This document shows positions 1-7,003 of a stretch of DNA of 10,997 nt, one piece after another (position 1 is the first letter of the stretch; each line of letters begins with the position of its first letter). The position numbers were made by a program, and so were the translations under genes. Under the pieces are notes generated by a model. The model ran no database searches. It was not told where the DNA came from and saw nothing but the letters and a program-made list of their open reading frames with translations. Source of the DNA: Thiotrichaceae bacterium (GTDB lineage Bacteria > Pseudomonadota > Gammaproteobacteria > Thiotrichales > Thiotrichaceae). The DNA lies in assembly GCA_024762625.1 (NCBI GenBank), contig JANTHA010000049.1, positions 1-10,997 on the forward strand. Direction: 5' to 3'.

Positions 1-1308
1 CCAACCACGTAAATCTTTCAACCACCATAAACAGAAGCCCATTACGATGGATGCAACAACAATTTTTGTAAATTCTTTGACCGGAAAGGGTAATGGAAAA
101 TATTTTCTACCCAGAATGGCGCTTAATACGGTTCCTATAAAAAAAGAGCTAATTGTGGCGATTGCGGCGCCTTTTAATCCCATAATGGGTATCAAAAAGT
201 AGTTTAATAAAATATTAATAAACGCAATGATAATACCAATTTTTACGATGCCCATGGTGTAATGACCCAACTGGAAGGCGAGATCAAAGTAGAAGGCCTG
301 CAGCCCCATTAAAAATAGGGCGATGGTTATCCAGGGAAGTAAAAAAATGACGGATTCCTGGTAATCTTTATCAATTAACAGATAGACCAGATCAGGGCCT
401 ACCAGATTGAGTCCGACAACAGCTGGTATGGATACCCCTAATAAAAGAATGGCATAATGTTTAAAATAATCTATGGCGGCTTGTTTTCCGTCGGTTTCAA
501 GTAGTTTGATCACAACTGGGTAGGCTGCAAGGTTAATTGCCGTCATAACAAGAAAAATTGAATTTCCCGATAAATCATAGCCAACCGCATAAAGACCTGC
601 TTGCGCCTTGTCTTGAAGTCCGGCAAGCATGAAACGGTCTGCAGTTTTTGTTATTTCTTCAAGAAAAAAAGCGCTACTGATAGGCAATCCATAGACCAGC
701 ATGTTTTTAAATAAATTTTTGCTGTAAGCCTTTTTATTGAAAGGGAGCCAGATTTTTTTAAAAACAACTAATGCTGGAATGGCTGTTCCAATGGTAATGC
801 CTGTAATAACGCCTGATGCGCCGTAGCCCAGATAGGCTAATAAAGCGCCAAAACCAAAGGCAAGAATAGAGTAGCTGATAGTTATGTAAGCATAATTTAG
901 AGGCTCGATTCTGGCGGAAAAAAGGTTTTGTGTAATTGTGAATAAGGATATAGCAAGTAAAAAAAGGTAAACGTTGACGATCCAGAAAGCTGGCTGTTTC
1001 CCCCAGTAAAGCAGGATGCCAATAAGCGCGATAGCAGAACTTAAGGCAGCCAGTTTAAGATAACTAATCGCTAGTGTACTAATAAATGATGCTTCGCTAT
1101 GTTCTTTGTTGGACCAGAAGCGTAAAGTGCCAGCGGGTAGCCAATTAACCAAACCATTATGAATGAAAATAGTGCCTGTAAAGATCAGTGTATAAACACC
1201 ATACTGATCAGGCGTCAGTAAATGGGTGTAAACACTCAGGCCTGCAAACGCCATAATGCCAGGTATTATTTTAGCAAGCATATAAATAATGCTATGTTTG
1301 TACAGCAT
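1..1308 (-). CDS. Wzx-type polysaccharide flippase (MATE/MOP superfamily), C-terminus cut by window edge
   Basis: Open on the minus strand from an ATG at 1308 to the window edge: 436 codons with no stop, 3' end missing. The translation begins MLYKHSIIYMLAKIIPGIMA and is almost entirely hydrophobic helices joined by short basic loops (about 12 visible). This is typical of inner-membrane flippases that move undecaprenyl-linked O-antigen or exopolysaccharide repeat units to the periplasm. Family features seen: an N-terminal Gly-Ile-rich helix followed by LTPDQYGVYTL, and a mid-protein stretch ITKTADRFMLAGLQDKAQAG with YAVGYDL after it, as in the Polysacc_synt family. Full-length members usually have 420-500 residues, so little is missing. 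The ATG overlaps the stop of the upstream polymerase-like gene by one base (TAATG), which points to translational coupling in one operon. The substrate cannot be read from sequence. A teichoic acid or other lipid-linked glycan transporter of the same superfamily is the alternative. Confidence 0.88.
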   Translation of the reverse strand, partial: MLYKHSIIYMLAKIIPGIMAFAGLSVYTHLLTPDQYGVYTLIFTGTIFIHNGLVNWLPAGTLRFWSNKEHSEASFISTLAISYLKLAALSSAIALIGILLYWGKQPAFWIVNVYLFLLAISLFTITQNLFSARIEPLNYAYITISYSILAFGFGALLAYLGYGASGVITGITIGTAIPALVVFKKIWLPFNKKAYSKNLFKNMLVYGLPISSAFFLEEITKTADRFMLAGLQDKAQAGLYAVGYDLSGNSIFLVMTAINLAAYPVVIKLLETDGKQAAIDYFKHYAILLLGVSIPAVVGLNLVGPDLVYLLIDKDYQESVIFLLPWITIALFLMGLQAFYFDLAFQLGHYTMGIVKIGIIIAFINILLNYFLIPIMGLKGAAIATISSFFIGTVLSAILGRKYFPLPFPVKEFTKIVVASIVMGFCLWWLKDLRGW

Positions 1309-2537
1309 TAATTGTTTATCCTTTTCCTACTGTAAAGCGCATGAATAACAAGCATTGTAAAGGCAAACCAAGTTTCTTTTTGTATTTGTGTATGCAGGGT
1401 CAATTGACTAACCACAAGCACCATGAATAGCGAAAGCAGGAATGCCTTATCATTTAATGGTGTTTGCAATATGTAATACAATACACTGATTAATAATAAT
1501 AAATAGAGCGTTAAGCCAATTAGACCATTTTCGGTTAATAAATGGATATAGGTATTATGTGCGGCGTTGAAATTGACATGCTTTTTGCTTAGTACAAAGC
1601 CTAGTCCTCCTAGACCTGTGCCGACTATAGGTTGTTTTTTCCACTGCTCAAGAGATGATTTCCAGATTAATGTTCTAGAATTCAGGTTGCCTGATTTTAA
1701 TGATTTTTTTGCTGAAAAGACGCGATCAATAGAGGCTTTGGGGGCAAAACTTGCGACCGTTACAATAGAAACAATAATGACGCCCAAAATGCTTAGTTTT
1801 ACCGTGAGGCTTGCTTTTCTATGTGTGAATAACCAGTACATAATGCCAATTATTGCTACAATCGAGCCGGTACGGGTCCCCGTTAAAAAGATGGCGAATA
1901 TTATCAAAGGCATTGCAAATAGATTAAAAAGTCTTTGCCATTTTTTTTCTAGTTGTGATGCGAGATAGGCCGCCATTGGAATAGCCAGCGCCAGTATAAT
2001 CGACATCAAATCCGTTTCGTAATTCTGAATTGTGTAGCGATTGTAATAGGGCGACTGTATGCCACTCAAAAAGTTGTAGATGATAATGGAAGAGCCAACA
2101 ACATTTCCGGCAACATAGCTTTGATAAGCTTGTAGAATGCTTTTTTTATTGATAATTACGATTGTAAAAAGAAAAGGCAATAGCATGACCTGGATGGCTC
2201 TACTCGCCATCGTTTTTCCTTCATAGAAATCTGGAGACCAGGCGACTGACAATAATACCCACCCCCAGAAAAGTAGAACAAACAAATGAAAATAGGAATA
2301 ATTTCTATGGGTTCCTTCAAGAATTAAAATTAATCCCGCCATGCCAAATGAGGCTATTCCAAACAAACGAGCAAGACCATCCCACAGGCCATCGCCCCAG
2401 GGTATCAAAAAAATAAAAATCAACACTAGGTAAAGCGTCAGTTTATAAATAAAACTTCGCGTTTCAACATGAGCAGGGTTGAAGTTGTACCCTGAGGTTC
2501 TGTTGTCCGTTGATGATGTATATTCTGTATATTTCAT
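1308..2537 (-). CDS. O-antigen polymerase/ligase-like membrane protein (Wzy_C / WaaL family)
   Basis: A 409-aa protein with about 10-12 predicted transmembrane helices, an N-terminal cytoplasmic tail of about 30 residues and a large periplasmic loop near residues 265-325. Family signatures are visible: TGTRTG at 219-224 in a helix end, then SLEQWKKQPIVGTGLGG at 295-311, then AHNTYIHLLTENGLIGL at 326-342. The His-Asn plus Glu-Asn-Gly block is the hallmark of Wzy_C/O-antigen ligase proteins, which join undecaprenyl-linked glycans to each other (polymerase) or to lipid A-core or protein (ligase). Polymerase and ligase cannot be separated by sequence reading. The tight TAATG overlap with a flippase favours a polymerase or exopolysaccharide role. 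The ATG at 2537 has no convincing Shine-Dalgarno sequence. The gene is notably AT-rich compared with the genes to its right, as is common for horizontally exchanged surface-glycan genes. Confidence 0.82.
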   Translation of the reverse strand: MKYTEYTSSTDNRTSGYNFNPAHVETRSFIYKLTLYLVLIFIFLIPWGDGLWDGLARLFGIASFGMAGLILILEGTHRNYSYFHLFVLLFWGWVLLSVAWSPDFYEGKTMASRAIQVMLLPFLFTIVIINKKSILQAYQSYVAGNVVGSSIIIYNFLSGIQSPYYNRYTIQNYETDLMSIILALAIPMAAYLASQLEKKWQRLFNLFAMPLIIFAIFLTGTRTGSIVAIIGIMYWLFTHRKASLTVKLSILGVIIVSIVTVASFAPKASIDRVFSAKKSLKSGNLNSRTLIWKSSLEQWKKQPIVGTGLGGLGFVLSKKHVNFNAAHNTYIHLLTENGLIGLTLYLLLLISVLYYILQTPLNDKAFLLSLFMVLVVSQLTLHTQIQKETWFAFTMLVIHALYSRKRINN

Positions 2538-2830
2538 TTATGGTTATTATTCGATGTTAACTATACATTACATTCTGAAAATCAAGGATAAAACGACGAT
2601 TGATTCATTTTCAAGCTTATTCATAAGTTTCATAAGAATTGTGAGTAACAAAAATAGCTTAGCGTAGTTTTGACTCTGGTTATATTGTTATCAAGTCAAT
2701 ACGTTTGAAATTTGAAAACAATACAATTCTTTAGCAAGTTTAGCGTGTTTGTTTGATTGGGTAAATTTTAAGCAGATGAATAGCGCTTAAAATCAGAGAA
2801 AAGGTAAATAATTAGTCGAGAAATTTTAAA
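2538..2830. other. AT-rich intergenic region upstream of the polysaccharide genes
   Basis: No credible gene is visible in this AT-rich stretch between the cbbM terminator and the polymerase-like gene. The minus strand should carry the promoter for the polysaccharide genes. The best -10 candidate is TATAGT ending 28 bases before the ATG, with TTGATT 14 bases upstream, a spacer too short to be convincing. A 9-base inverted repeat (ATTTTAAGC at 2765-2773 with GCTTAAAAT at 2785-2793) could be an operator or a small hairpin. Confidence 0.4.
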
Positions 2831-2837
2831 TTATCAT

Positions 2838-2868
2838 AAAAAAACCCCGTAACTCTTTGAGTACGGGG
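2838..2868 (-). terminator. Rho-independent terminator of cbbM
   Basis: Read on the minus strand, CCCCGTA and TACGGGG arms (2862-2868 and 2845-2851) form a GC-rich stem. Three more pairs (CTC/GAG) close a TTT loop beyond a bulge, and a run of seven T follows immediately (A run 2838-2844 on the plus strand). It starts 27 bases after the cbbM stop codon. It isolates cbbM from the polysaccharide genes on the same strand. Confidence 0.9.
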
Positions 2869-2894
2869 CTTTATGAATTAAGTAACGCTATTGT

Positions 2895-4274
2895 TTACTT
2901 GTGTACGCCGAGCTTTTCTCTCCAGCCTGGGAACAATTGGTCGGCATCGCCTGGGAATGACTCGAATGCGCGGGCGAATTCCTTATGTTCTTTAGCGAAC
3001 TCAATTGGATCAGCGCCTTCAAGATAGCATTGGTAGGCTTGCTTCAATGAGATTGCGCCGTCAGCAGGGCTGTCGATGTGGCCGTATGAACCACCACCAG
3101 AGGTGTTGATGACGTTGCCATGTCCGAGGTTTTCGAAGAAACCAGGCAGACGCAGTGCGTTCATGCCGCCAGAGATAATTGGCGTGGTTGGCTTCATGCC
3201 GTACCATTCCTGATGGTAGAACGGACCGTCAGCGCTATCGCGCTCAATCATGTAAGCGATGTTTCTGTCATCTTTACCACCTTCCATTTTACCGTAACCC
3301 ATCGTACCTACGTGGATACCGGAAGCGCCCATCAGACGCGACAGTTTTGCCAGAATAAATGCAGTATAACCACGTTTTGCAGAAGGCGATGTGATCATGC
3401 CATGACCCGCGCGATGATAATGGAGGTACTGTTCAGGATAGTTGCGGCGTGCGGTTGTCACCATGCCTGGACCACCAACAAAACCGTCAACCAGGAATGC
3501 CAGACGAGGCGCGTCTTCGCCAAAAGTCTCCAGACCAAAGTCTGCGCGTGCTTGCATTTCATGATAATCGTCAGCCGTGATGTTCATTGAGAATAGCTTT
3601 GGCTCGCCGGTTTCATCTTGAGCTCGCTTCATGGCGTCGTGCACCAGAGGCAGAACTTTTTTCAGTGGGCAAAATACTTGGTTGCCCTGTGGCTCATCAT
3701 TCTTGATAAAGTCGCCGCCTAGCCAGAACTGATAAGCAGCTTCGGCAAAAGGCTCGGGGCGCAGGCCTAATTTAGGCTTGATGATGGTGCCTGCAATGTA
3801 TCCGCCATTTTGTGGATCACGTCCCAATAGAGACCAAAGATCCTGGATAGACTTTGAAGGGCCGTCATAAAGTTGAAGCATTTTACGAGGCACATAAAAG
3901 TCCTGCATCTGAGCGTTCTTCACATCGCCCATGCCCTGGTTATTGCCAATGGCCAGTGTCAGGAATGAAACCAGCATGGAGCGACCATCAATGACATTGC
4001 GGTCAAATAATTCGATAGGGTAGGCAATTTTCATGATGCCTTTGGCTTCGTCGATTTCATATACCAGCGCATCAACGCCCTTGGTGAAATCATCCGTAGT
4101 AGATACTTCTACATTGGTACCCGTTGAAGATTCAGCAGCAAAGTGAGCAGCGGTTTCAAGATAACCATGACCTTCGGCCGGCTCCATGGTGTAAGCAACC
4201 AGAATATGTTTGCCTTCTTTGATTAGCGTATCTTCATCAAGACTTAAGTCTGCGTAACGACCTGACTGATCCAT
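2895..4274 (-). CDS. cbbM: Form II ribulose-1,5-bisphosphate carboxylase/oxygenase large subunit
   Basis: Catalyses CO2 fixation on ribulose-1,5-bisphosphate to give two 3-phosphoglycerates (Calvin-Benson-Bassham cycle). Form II enzymes are built of large-subunit dimers without small subunits, and no cbbS is present. The 459 residues align from memory nearly colinearly with Rhodospirillum rubrum CbbM, with the same numbering for the active site: E48, N111, K166 in TIIKPKLGL, the carbamylated lysine K191 with metal ligands D193 and E194 in [12 protein letters not shown]287, H321, loop-6 lysine K329 in GYGKMEGG, S368 in [10 protein letters not shown], and the phosphate-binding GGG 393-395. All are intact, so the enzyme should be active and is not a RuBisCO-like protein. 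The ATG at 4274 has a good AGGAG (4281-4285) six bases upstream. A terminator follows directly and no cbbQ/cbbO activase genes are attached. The divergent LysR gene is its probable activator. Form II enzymes generally suit high-CO2, low-O2 settings. Confidence 0.98.
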   Translation of the reverse strand: MDQSGRYADLSLDEDTLIKEGKHILVAYTMEPAEGHGYLETAAHFAAESSTGTNVEVSTTDDFTKGVDALVYEIDEAKGIMKIAYPIELFDRNVIDGRSMLVSFLTLAIGNNQGMGDVKNAQMQDFYVPRKMLQLYDGPSKSIQDLWSLLGRDPQNGGYIAGTIIKPKLGLRPEPFAEAAYQFWLGGDFIKNDEPQGNQVFCPLKKVLPLVHDAMKRAQDETGEPKLFSMNITADDYHEMQARADFGLETFGEDAPRLAFLVDGFVGGPGMVTTARRNYPEQYLHYHRAGHGMITSPSAKRGYTAFILAKLSRLMGASGIHVGTMGYGKMEGGKDDRNIAYMIERDSADGPFYHQEWYGMKPTTPIISGGMNALRLPGFFENLGHGNVINTSGGGSYGHIDSPADGAISLKQAYQCYLEGADPIEFAKEHKEFARAFESFPGDADQLFPGWREKLGVHK

Positions 4275-4317
4275 GTGTAACTCCTTATTAAATGAATAGA
4301 TCTGAAATTTATCATTA

Positions 4318-4459
4318 GGGTATCTCTATTAATTGTCTTTTCGCCCGATTTCTGCGTTGGATGAATTTCTGCGATCCTCATGTATAACTTATACACTGCG
4401 GTTCTCGAAATCCATCCGCCTTGAACTCGAACGAAAATCCTAATTAATAGAAGGTACCC
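4318..4459. repeat. 142-base palindromic element (MITE-like) in the cbbM leader
   Basis: A near-continuous imperfect inverted repeat centred at 4388. The ends are GGGTATC (4318-4324) against GGTACCC (4453-4459). Next comes a perfect 10-base pair, TCTATTAATT (4325-4334) with AATTAATAGA (4442-4451). Diverged arms follow that still pair in blocks such as TTTTCG, GGATG and ATTTC, and the centre is TGTATAA-C-TTATACA (4381-4395). It is flanked by direct ATTA (4314-4317 and 4460-4463). Counted differently, an 8-base direct repeat CATTAGGG lies at 4313-4320 and 4459-4466, which looks like a target-site duplication. It has no coding capacity. The layout fits a non-autonomous miniature transposable element or a dispersed palindromic intergenic repeat. 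Confidence 0.75.
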
Positions 4460-4472
4460 ATTAGGGATTTGT

Positions 4473-4500
4473 TTGTTAATTTCAGTGCGCGCATTATAAT
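4473..4500 (+). promoter_or_regulatory. Candidate sigma-70-like promoter for cbbR
   Basis: TTGTTA (4473-4478, four of six to the -35 consensus) and a perfect TATAAT (4495-4500) are separated by 16 bases and read toward the LysR gene, whose start lies 75 bases after the -10. The -10 sits in the palindrome ATTATAAT, so the opposite strand has an equally good -10 for cbbM and the two promoters would overlap face to face. This is an assignment by consensus only. Confidence 0.45.
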
Positions 4501-4560
4501 GAAGTAGAAAAATAAGAAAAACTGATTTATTTTAATCAAAACATAACTATTTGTTAGTAA
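4493..4560 (-). promoter_or_regulatory. Candidate cbbM promoter with two CbbR/LysR-type operator dyads
   Basis: On the minus strand TATAAT (4498-4493) lacks a recognisable -35, as expected for an activator-dependent promoter. Upstream lie two dyads. The first is TGATT-N6-AATCA at 4523-4538, containing two T-N11-A motifs. The second is ACTA-N5-TAGT at 4546-4558 inside a longer T-N11-A context (T4544/A4556 and T4548/A4560). If transcription starts near 4486, the dyads are centred at about -44 and -66, close to the activation and recognition sites usual for LysR regulators. No binding data support this. The spacing and motif form are the evidence. Confidence 0.45.
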
Positions 4561-4575
4561 CCCCGGTCCAATGAA

Positions 4576-5511
4576 TTGAATATTTCACTGAAGCAATTAC
4601 TGATTCTTGACGTTGTCGCAGAGACACAAAGCTATACGCGGACTGCCGAACAGATGAATATGACCCAACCCGCCGTTTCAATGCGAATGAAAAACCTTGA
4701 GGAAGCGGTTGGCTTGACAATCTTTGAACGTCAGGGCAAAAAAATTGTGTTAACGGAAACTGGCCTGATCATGCTGGAACACTCAAAAGAAATTATAAAG
4801 CGATTCAAGCGCATGAATGATTCATTAAGAGCGTTACAAAATGTTAATCAAAAAATAAAAATTTCTGCGGCTACAACGGCAAATCATTTCATTACTCAGA
4901 TGATGGCTGAGTTCAGTCGCCAGGTTGAGGGCGTCACGATTGCGCTTGATATAACCAACCGCGAAGCATTAGTCGCTCAATTACAAAACTACGATCCTGA
5001 TTTCGTTATCATGGGCGAACCTCCTAAAAAGCTTGATCTTGATTCGGCGCCAATCATGGAAAACCCGCTTGTGGTGATTGCGTCTCCTGATCACCCACTG
5101 GCAAAACAGACCCTGGATCACTCTGGGCAGATTAAAATGAACGATATTGCGAAGGAGTCCTTTGTAGTCAGGGAAGAGGGTTCTGGCACCAAAGCGGCAA
5201 TCAAAAGGCATTTTAAGGAAAACGGCTTAAAATTTGTTAGCTCGTATGAAATGAGCAGCAATGAGTCAATAAAACATGCTGTCGTTGCCGGTCTTGGTCT
5301 TGGCATCGTGGCGCTCCATACAATCAAAACTGAACTTGAGGCCAAAAAACTGGTTGTTCTCAATGTGGAGCATTTTCCTTTGATAAGATACTGGAATATC
5401 GTTTCGCGCAAGGGAAAGAAACTCTCTCCGGCCGCCATCGAATTTAAGAAATTTATATTAAAAAGCGCCGAGTCATACCAGAAAAGCTATCAGGATGTGA
5501 TGCCGTCTTAA
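4576..5511 (+). CDS. cbbR: LysR-family transcriptional regulator, CbbR type
   Basis: A 311-aa LysR-type regulator. The N-terminal winged helix-turn-helix spans about residues 3-62 (AETQSYTRTAEQMNMTQPAVSMRMKNLEE, with LFER-like IFERQGKKIVLTETG). A linker helix covers 63-90, and a two-lobed effector-binding domain covers about 93-300 (IKISAATTANHFITQMM...). Divergent transcription from cbbM is the classic arrangement for CbbR, which activates Calvin-cycle genes in response to metabolites such as RuBP, NADPH or phosphoenolpyruvate in other bacteria. The specific cbbR name rests on this context. The frame is closed upstream by TAA at 4558-4560 and contains no ATG before residue 28, so translation must start at the TTG at 4576 giving MNISLKQL, an N-terminus normal for the family. 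An ATG at 4571 lies out of frame, apparently displaced by a 5-base tandem duplication. No clear Shine-Dalgarno sequence is visible. Confidence 0.9.
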   Translation: MNISLKQLLILDVVAETQSYTRTAEQMNMTQPAVSMRMKNLEEAVGLTIFERQGKKIVLTETGLIMLEHSKEIIKRFKRMNDSLRALQNVNQKIKISAATTANHFITQMMAEFSRQVEGVTIALDITNREALVAQLQNYDPDFVIMGEPPKKLDLDSAPIMENPLVVIASPDHPLAKQTLDHSGQIKMNDIAKESFVVREEGSGTKAAIKRHFKENGLKFVSSYEMSSNESIKHAVVAGLGLGIVALHTIKTELEAKKLVVLNVEHFPLIRYWNIVSRKGKKLSPAAIEFKKFILKSAESYQKSYQDVMPS

Positions 5512-5543
5512 GGGTGCCCTGTTATAATAGAAGCGCCCTTAAG
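5507..5543. repeat. Hairpin across the cbbR stop codon
   Basis: CTTAAGGGTGC (5507-5517) pairs with GCGCCCTTAAG (5533-5543) through 11 positions, one of them G-T, with a 15-base loop. The TAA stop of cbbR is inside the left arm. There is no T run after it, so it is not a standard intrinsic terminator. It may protect the 3' end of the mRNA or attenuate read-through. Confidence 0.6.
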
Positions 5544-5573
5544 GAAACCCTGACTCAATCAAAATGTTCTCGA

Positions 5574-5722
5574 CCTGGCAGGTTGTTGAAATTCGCTTAG
5601 GCGAGTGCAAGACAAGGCAAAATAGACCGAAAAAGCGCAGTTTACTGGAGTAAATGAGCATTTTGAGGTCTATTTTAGCGCAGTATCGCGCCGTCTTAGT
5701 AGAATTTCAATAGCCTGCTAGG
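5574..5722. repeat. 149-base palindromic intergenic element between convergent genes
   Basis: An inverted repeat centred at 5648. The outer arms 5574-5594 and 5702-5722 match at 18 of 21 positions and contain TTGAAATTC / GAATTTCAA. The middle arms AAAATAGACC (5619-5628) and GGTCTATTTT (5667-5676) are perfect, and the central stem is TTTACT-GG-AGTAAA (5641-5654). It fills the gap between the ends of cbbR (plus) and the zinc-ribbon gene (minus), almost touching the latter's stop. It is unrelated in sequence to the element at 4318-4459. It is probably a dispersed repeat that also acts as a bidirectional transcription barrier. Confidence 0.75.
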
Positions 5723-5729
5723 TATTGCA

Positions 5730-6977
5730 TCAAAAATCAATATAAAACCCGCCTGACCCCATAGATCCGCCAAAATCCGCTTCGCCGCCTTGTAACATGC
5801 CGGCGCTTTCCATTACATAGAGCAGGGCGAGCGCGAAAATGATGGCGACGATCACCGCCAGAGTAATTTTTATCCAGCTGTAGGGGCGTTCGCCCTGGAT
5901 CACGCCATTGCGACCGTTGATGACATAGCGGTAGGTCTTGCCGCGGTATTTATAGGCTGCGGACCAGACGGGCAGCAGCAGATGTTTGAAGGTGGTGTTG
6001 GAATGCCGGGTGTTGACGGCGGAAATGCGTTGCCGGTCGCCGCCTATATCATAGCGGATAGCCTCGCGTATGCGCGCATCCATGATGTTTTCGGCCTGTA
6101 AAAAGCCCTGATCGACGGTGATCTGGTAGAGTTCGCTGCGAAAACCGCTAATGTATTCTTCGGAATAGGGAACCAGGTTTTCAAGATCCCAGGGTTTGAG
6201 GCGGTCGATAATGGTGCGAGGCAGCGTTTTGGTTGCGCCGATCAGCACATCATCGAAATGCAGGCTAATCCGGCCTGAAACCGGCGTCCAGCGAACCCGC
6301 GGCACGGTGCGCACCCGCTGCACTGCGCGACCGTTGACGTAGGCGGTGTAAACCTGCCGGTCATAGTAGACGATGCCGCGCAGTCCGCGATAGCTATTGT
6401 CTGTCTGGCTATCGTATGTCCAGTAGGGAAGGTAGATGCCTGTGAGCCGTTCTTCGCGTTTGGCGTGGTTTTTCAGTGAGGAAGGCGCAAACCAGCGGCT
6501 GCTGATCCATTTGTCGTAGATTTCAATCGCCTGTTTCTGGCTGATTTTGAAAGGCAGCAGGGAGCGCGGCAGAATATAGCGCGCTTCGGCGGTTCCCGCG
6601 ATGACAGGGGTCGCGCAGTAGGGGCAAAGTCCGGCGTGTTCATTTTCTGCGAAAGTAAACTGTGCGCCGCAGGAAGGGCATTGTATGACTGGGATACTGC
6701 TGGATTTGGGTGAGTTGGCGCGCAGTCTGGCCAGTTCGCTGACGGCGCTTTTGAAATCGTATTCGCGAATCGGTTCGGGCGAGGTTGGAACCGGATAATG
6801 ATTGCCGCAGTAGGTGCAAACCAGATCCTGCGATTCGGGGGAGTAGACCAGATCCGAACCACAGTTTTTACACTTGAAATGCGCCTGGGTGATGACATGA
6901 TTGGCGATTTTGTCCTGATTCGTTTGGCGCGCGTCGATGACAGGCGTAAATTTCTGGTATTTGCTTGTATTAGGCAC
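5730..6977 (-). CDS. Double zinc-ribbon protein with C-terminal membrane anchor (YdjG/YdjH-like; often labelled TFIIB-type or primosomal-protein-N'-like)
   Basis: 415 aa. Two four-cysteine ribbons lie at the N-terminus: C36/C39 with C54/C57 (CKNCG...CTYCG) and C100/C103 with C118/C121 (CPSCG...CPYCA). A soluble region of about 130-360 follows, rich in aromatic and arginine residues (IYLPYWTYDSQT, LLLPVWSAAYKYRGKTYRYVINGRNG). One transmembrane helix spans about 369-389, and a short Gly-rich tail ends GGFYIDF. Similar proteins are often mis-annotated as replication factor Y because of the zinc ribbon, but no helicase motifs are present. In B. subtilis, as I recall, YdjG/YdjH of this kind work with the SPFH protein YdjI to bring PspA to the membrane, and here an SPFH gene is directly upstream, 26 bases away. 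The start is GTG at 6977. No in-frame ATG precedes the first ribbon and the Shine-Dalgarno sequence is weak, so expression may depend on coupling. Molecular function is unknown. Confidence 0.8.
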   Translation of the reverse strand: MPNTSKYQKFTPVIDARQTNQDKIANHVITQAHFKCKNCGSDLVYSPESQDLVCTYCGNHYPVPTSPEPIREYDFKSAVSELARLRANSPKSSSIPVIQCPSCGAQFTFAENEHAGLCPYCATPVIAGTAEARYILPRSLLPFKISQKQAIEIYDKWISSRWFAPSSLKNHAKREERLTGIYLPYWTYDSQTDNSYRGLRGIVYYDRQVYTAYVNGRAVQRVRTVPRVRWTPVSGRISLHFDDVLIGATKTLPRTIIDRLKPWDLENLVPYSEEYISGFRSELYQITVDQGFLQAENIMDARIREAIRYDIGGDRQRISAVNTRHSNTTFKHLLLPVWSAAYKYRGKTYRYVINGRNGVIQGERPYSWIKITLAVIVAIIFALALLYVMESAGMLQGGEADFGGSMGSGGFYIDF

Positions 6978-7003
6978 TACGGATTTTTCCGGTTGTTCTG
7001 TGA

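Noticed and set aside
3120..3590. Plus-strand 156-codon frame inside cbbM
   Set aside because: It is the antisense shadow of a highly conserved RuBisCO gene and is Cys/His/Arg-rich without any recognisable domain.
4318..4459. Riboswitch or structured regulatory RNA for cbbM
   Set aside because: The near-perfect two-fold symmetry, flanking direct repeats and lack of multi-stem architecture fit a palindromic mobile repeat better.
4571..4579. ATG at 4571 as the cbbR start
   Set aside because: It is out of frame with the LysR protein and reaches TGA after two codons.
5507..5543. Intrinsic terminator of cbbR
   Set aside because: The stem is good but it is followed by GAAACCC with no T run, so I list it only as a hairpin.
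6473..6898. Minus-strand 141-codon frame within the zinc-ribbon gene
   Set aside because: Same-strand frame-shifted shadow. The overlapping frame carries the two intact cysteine ribbons.
5730..6977. Primosomal protein N' helicase
   Set aside because: Only the cysteine ribbons resemble PriA. There are no Walker A/B or other helicase motifs, and there is a C-terminal membrane helix.
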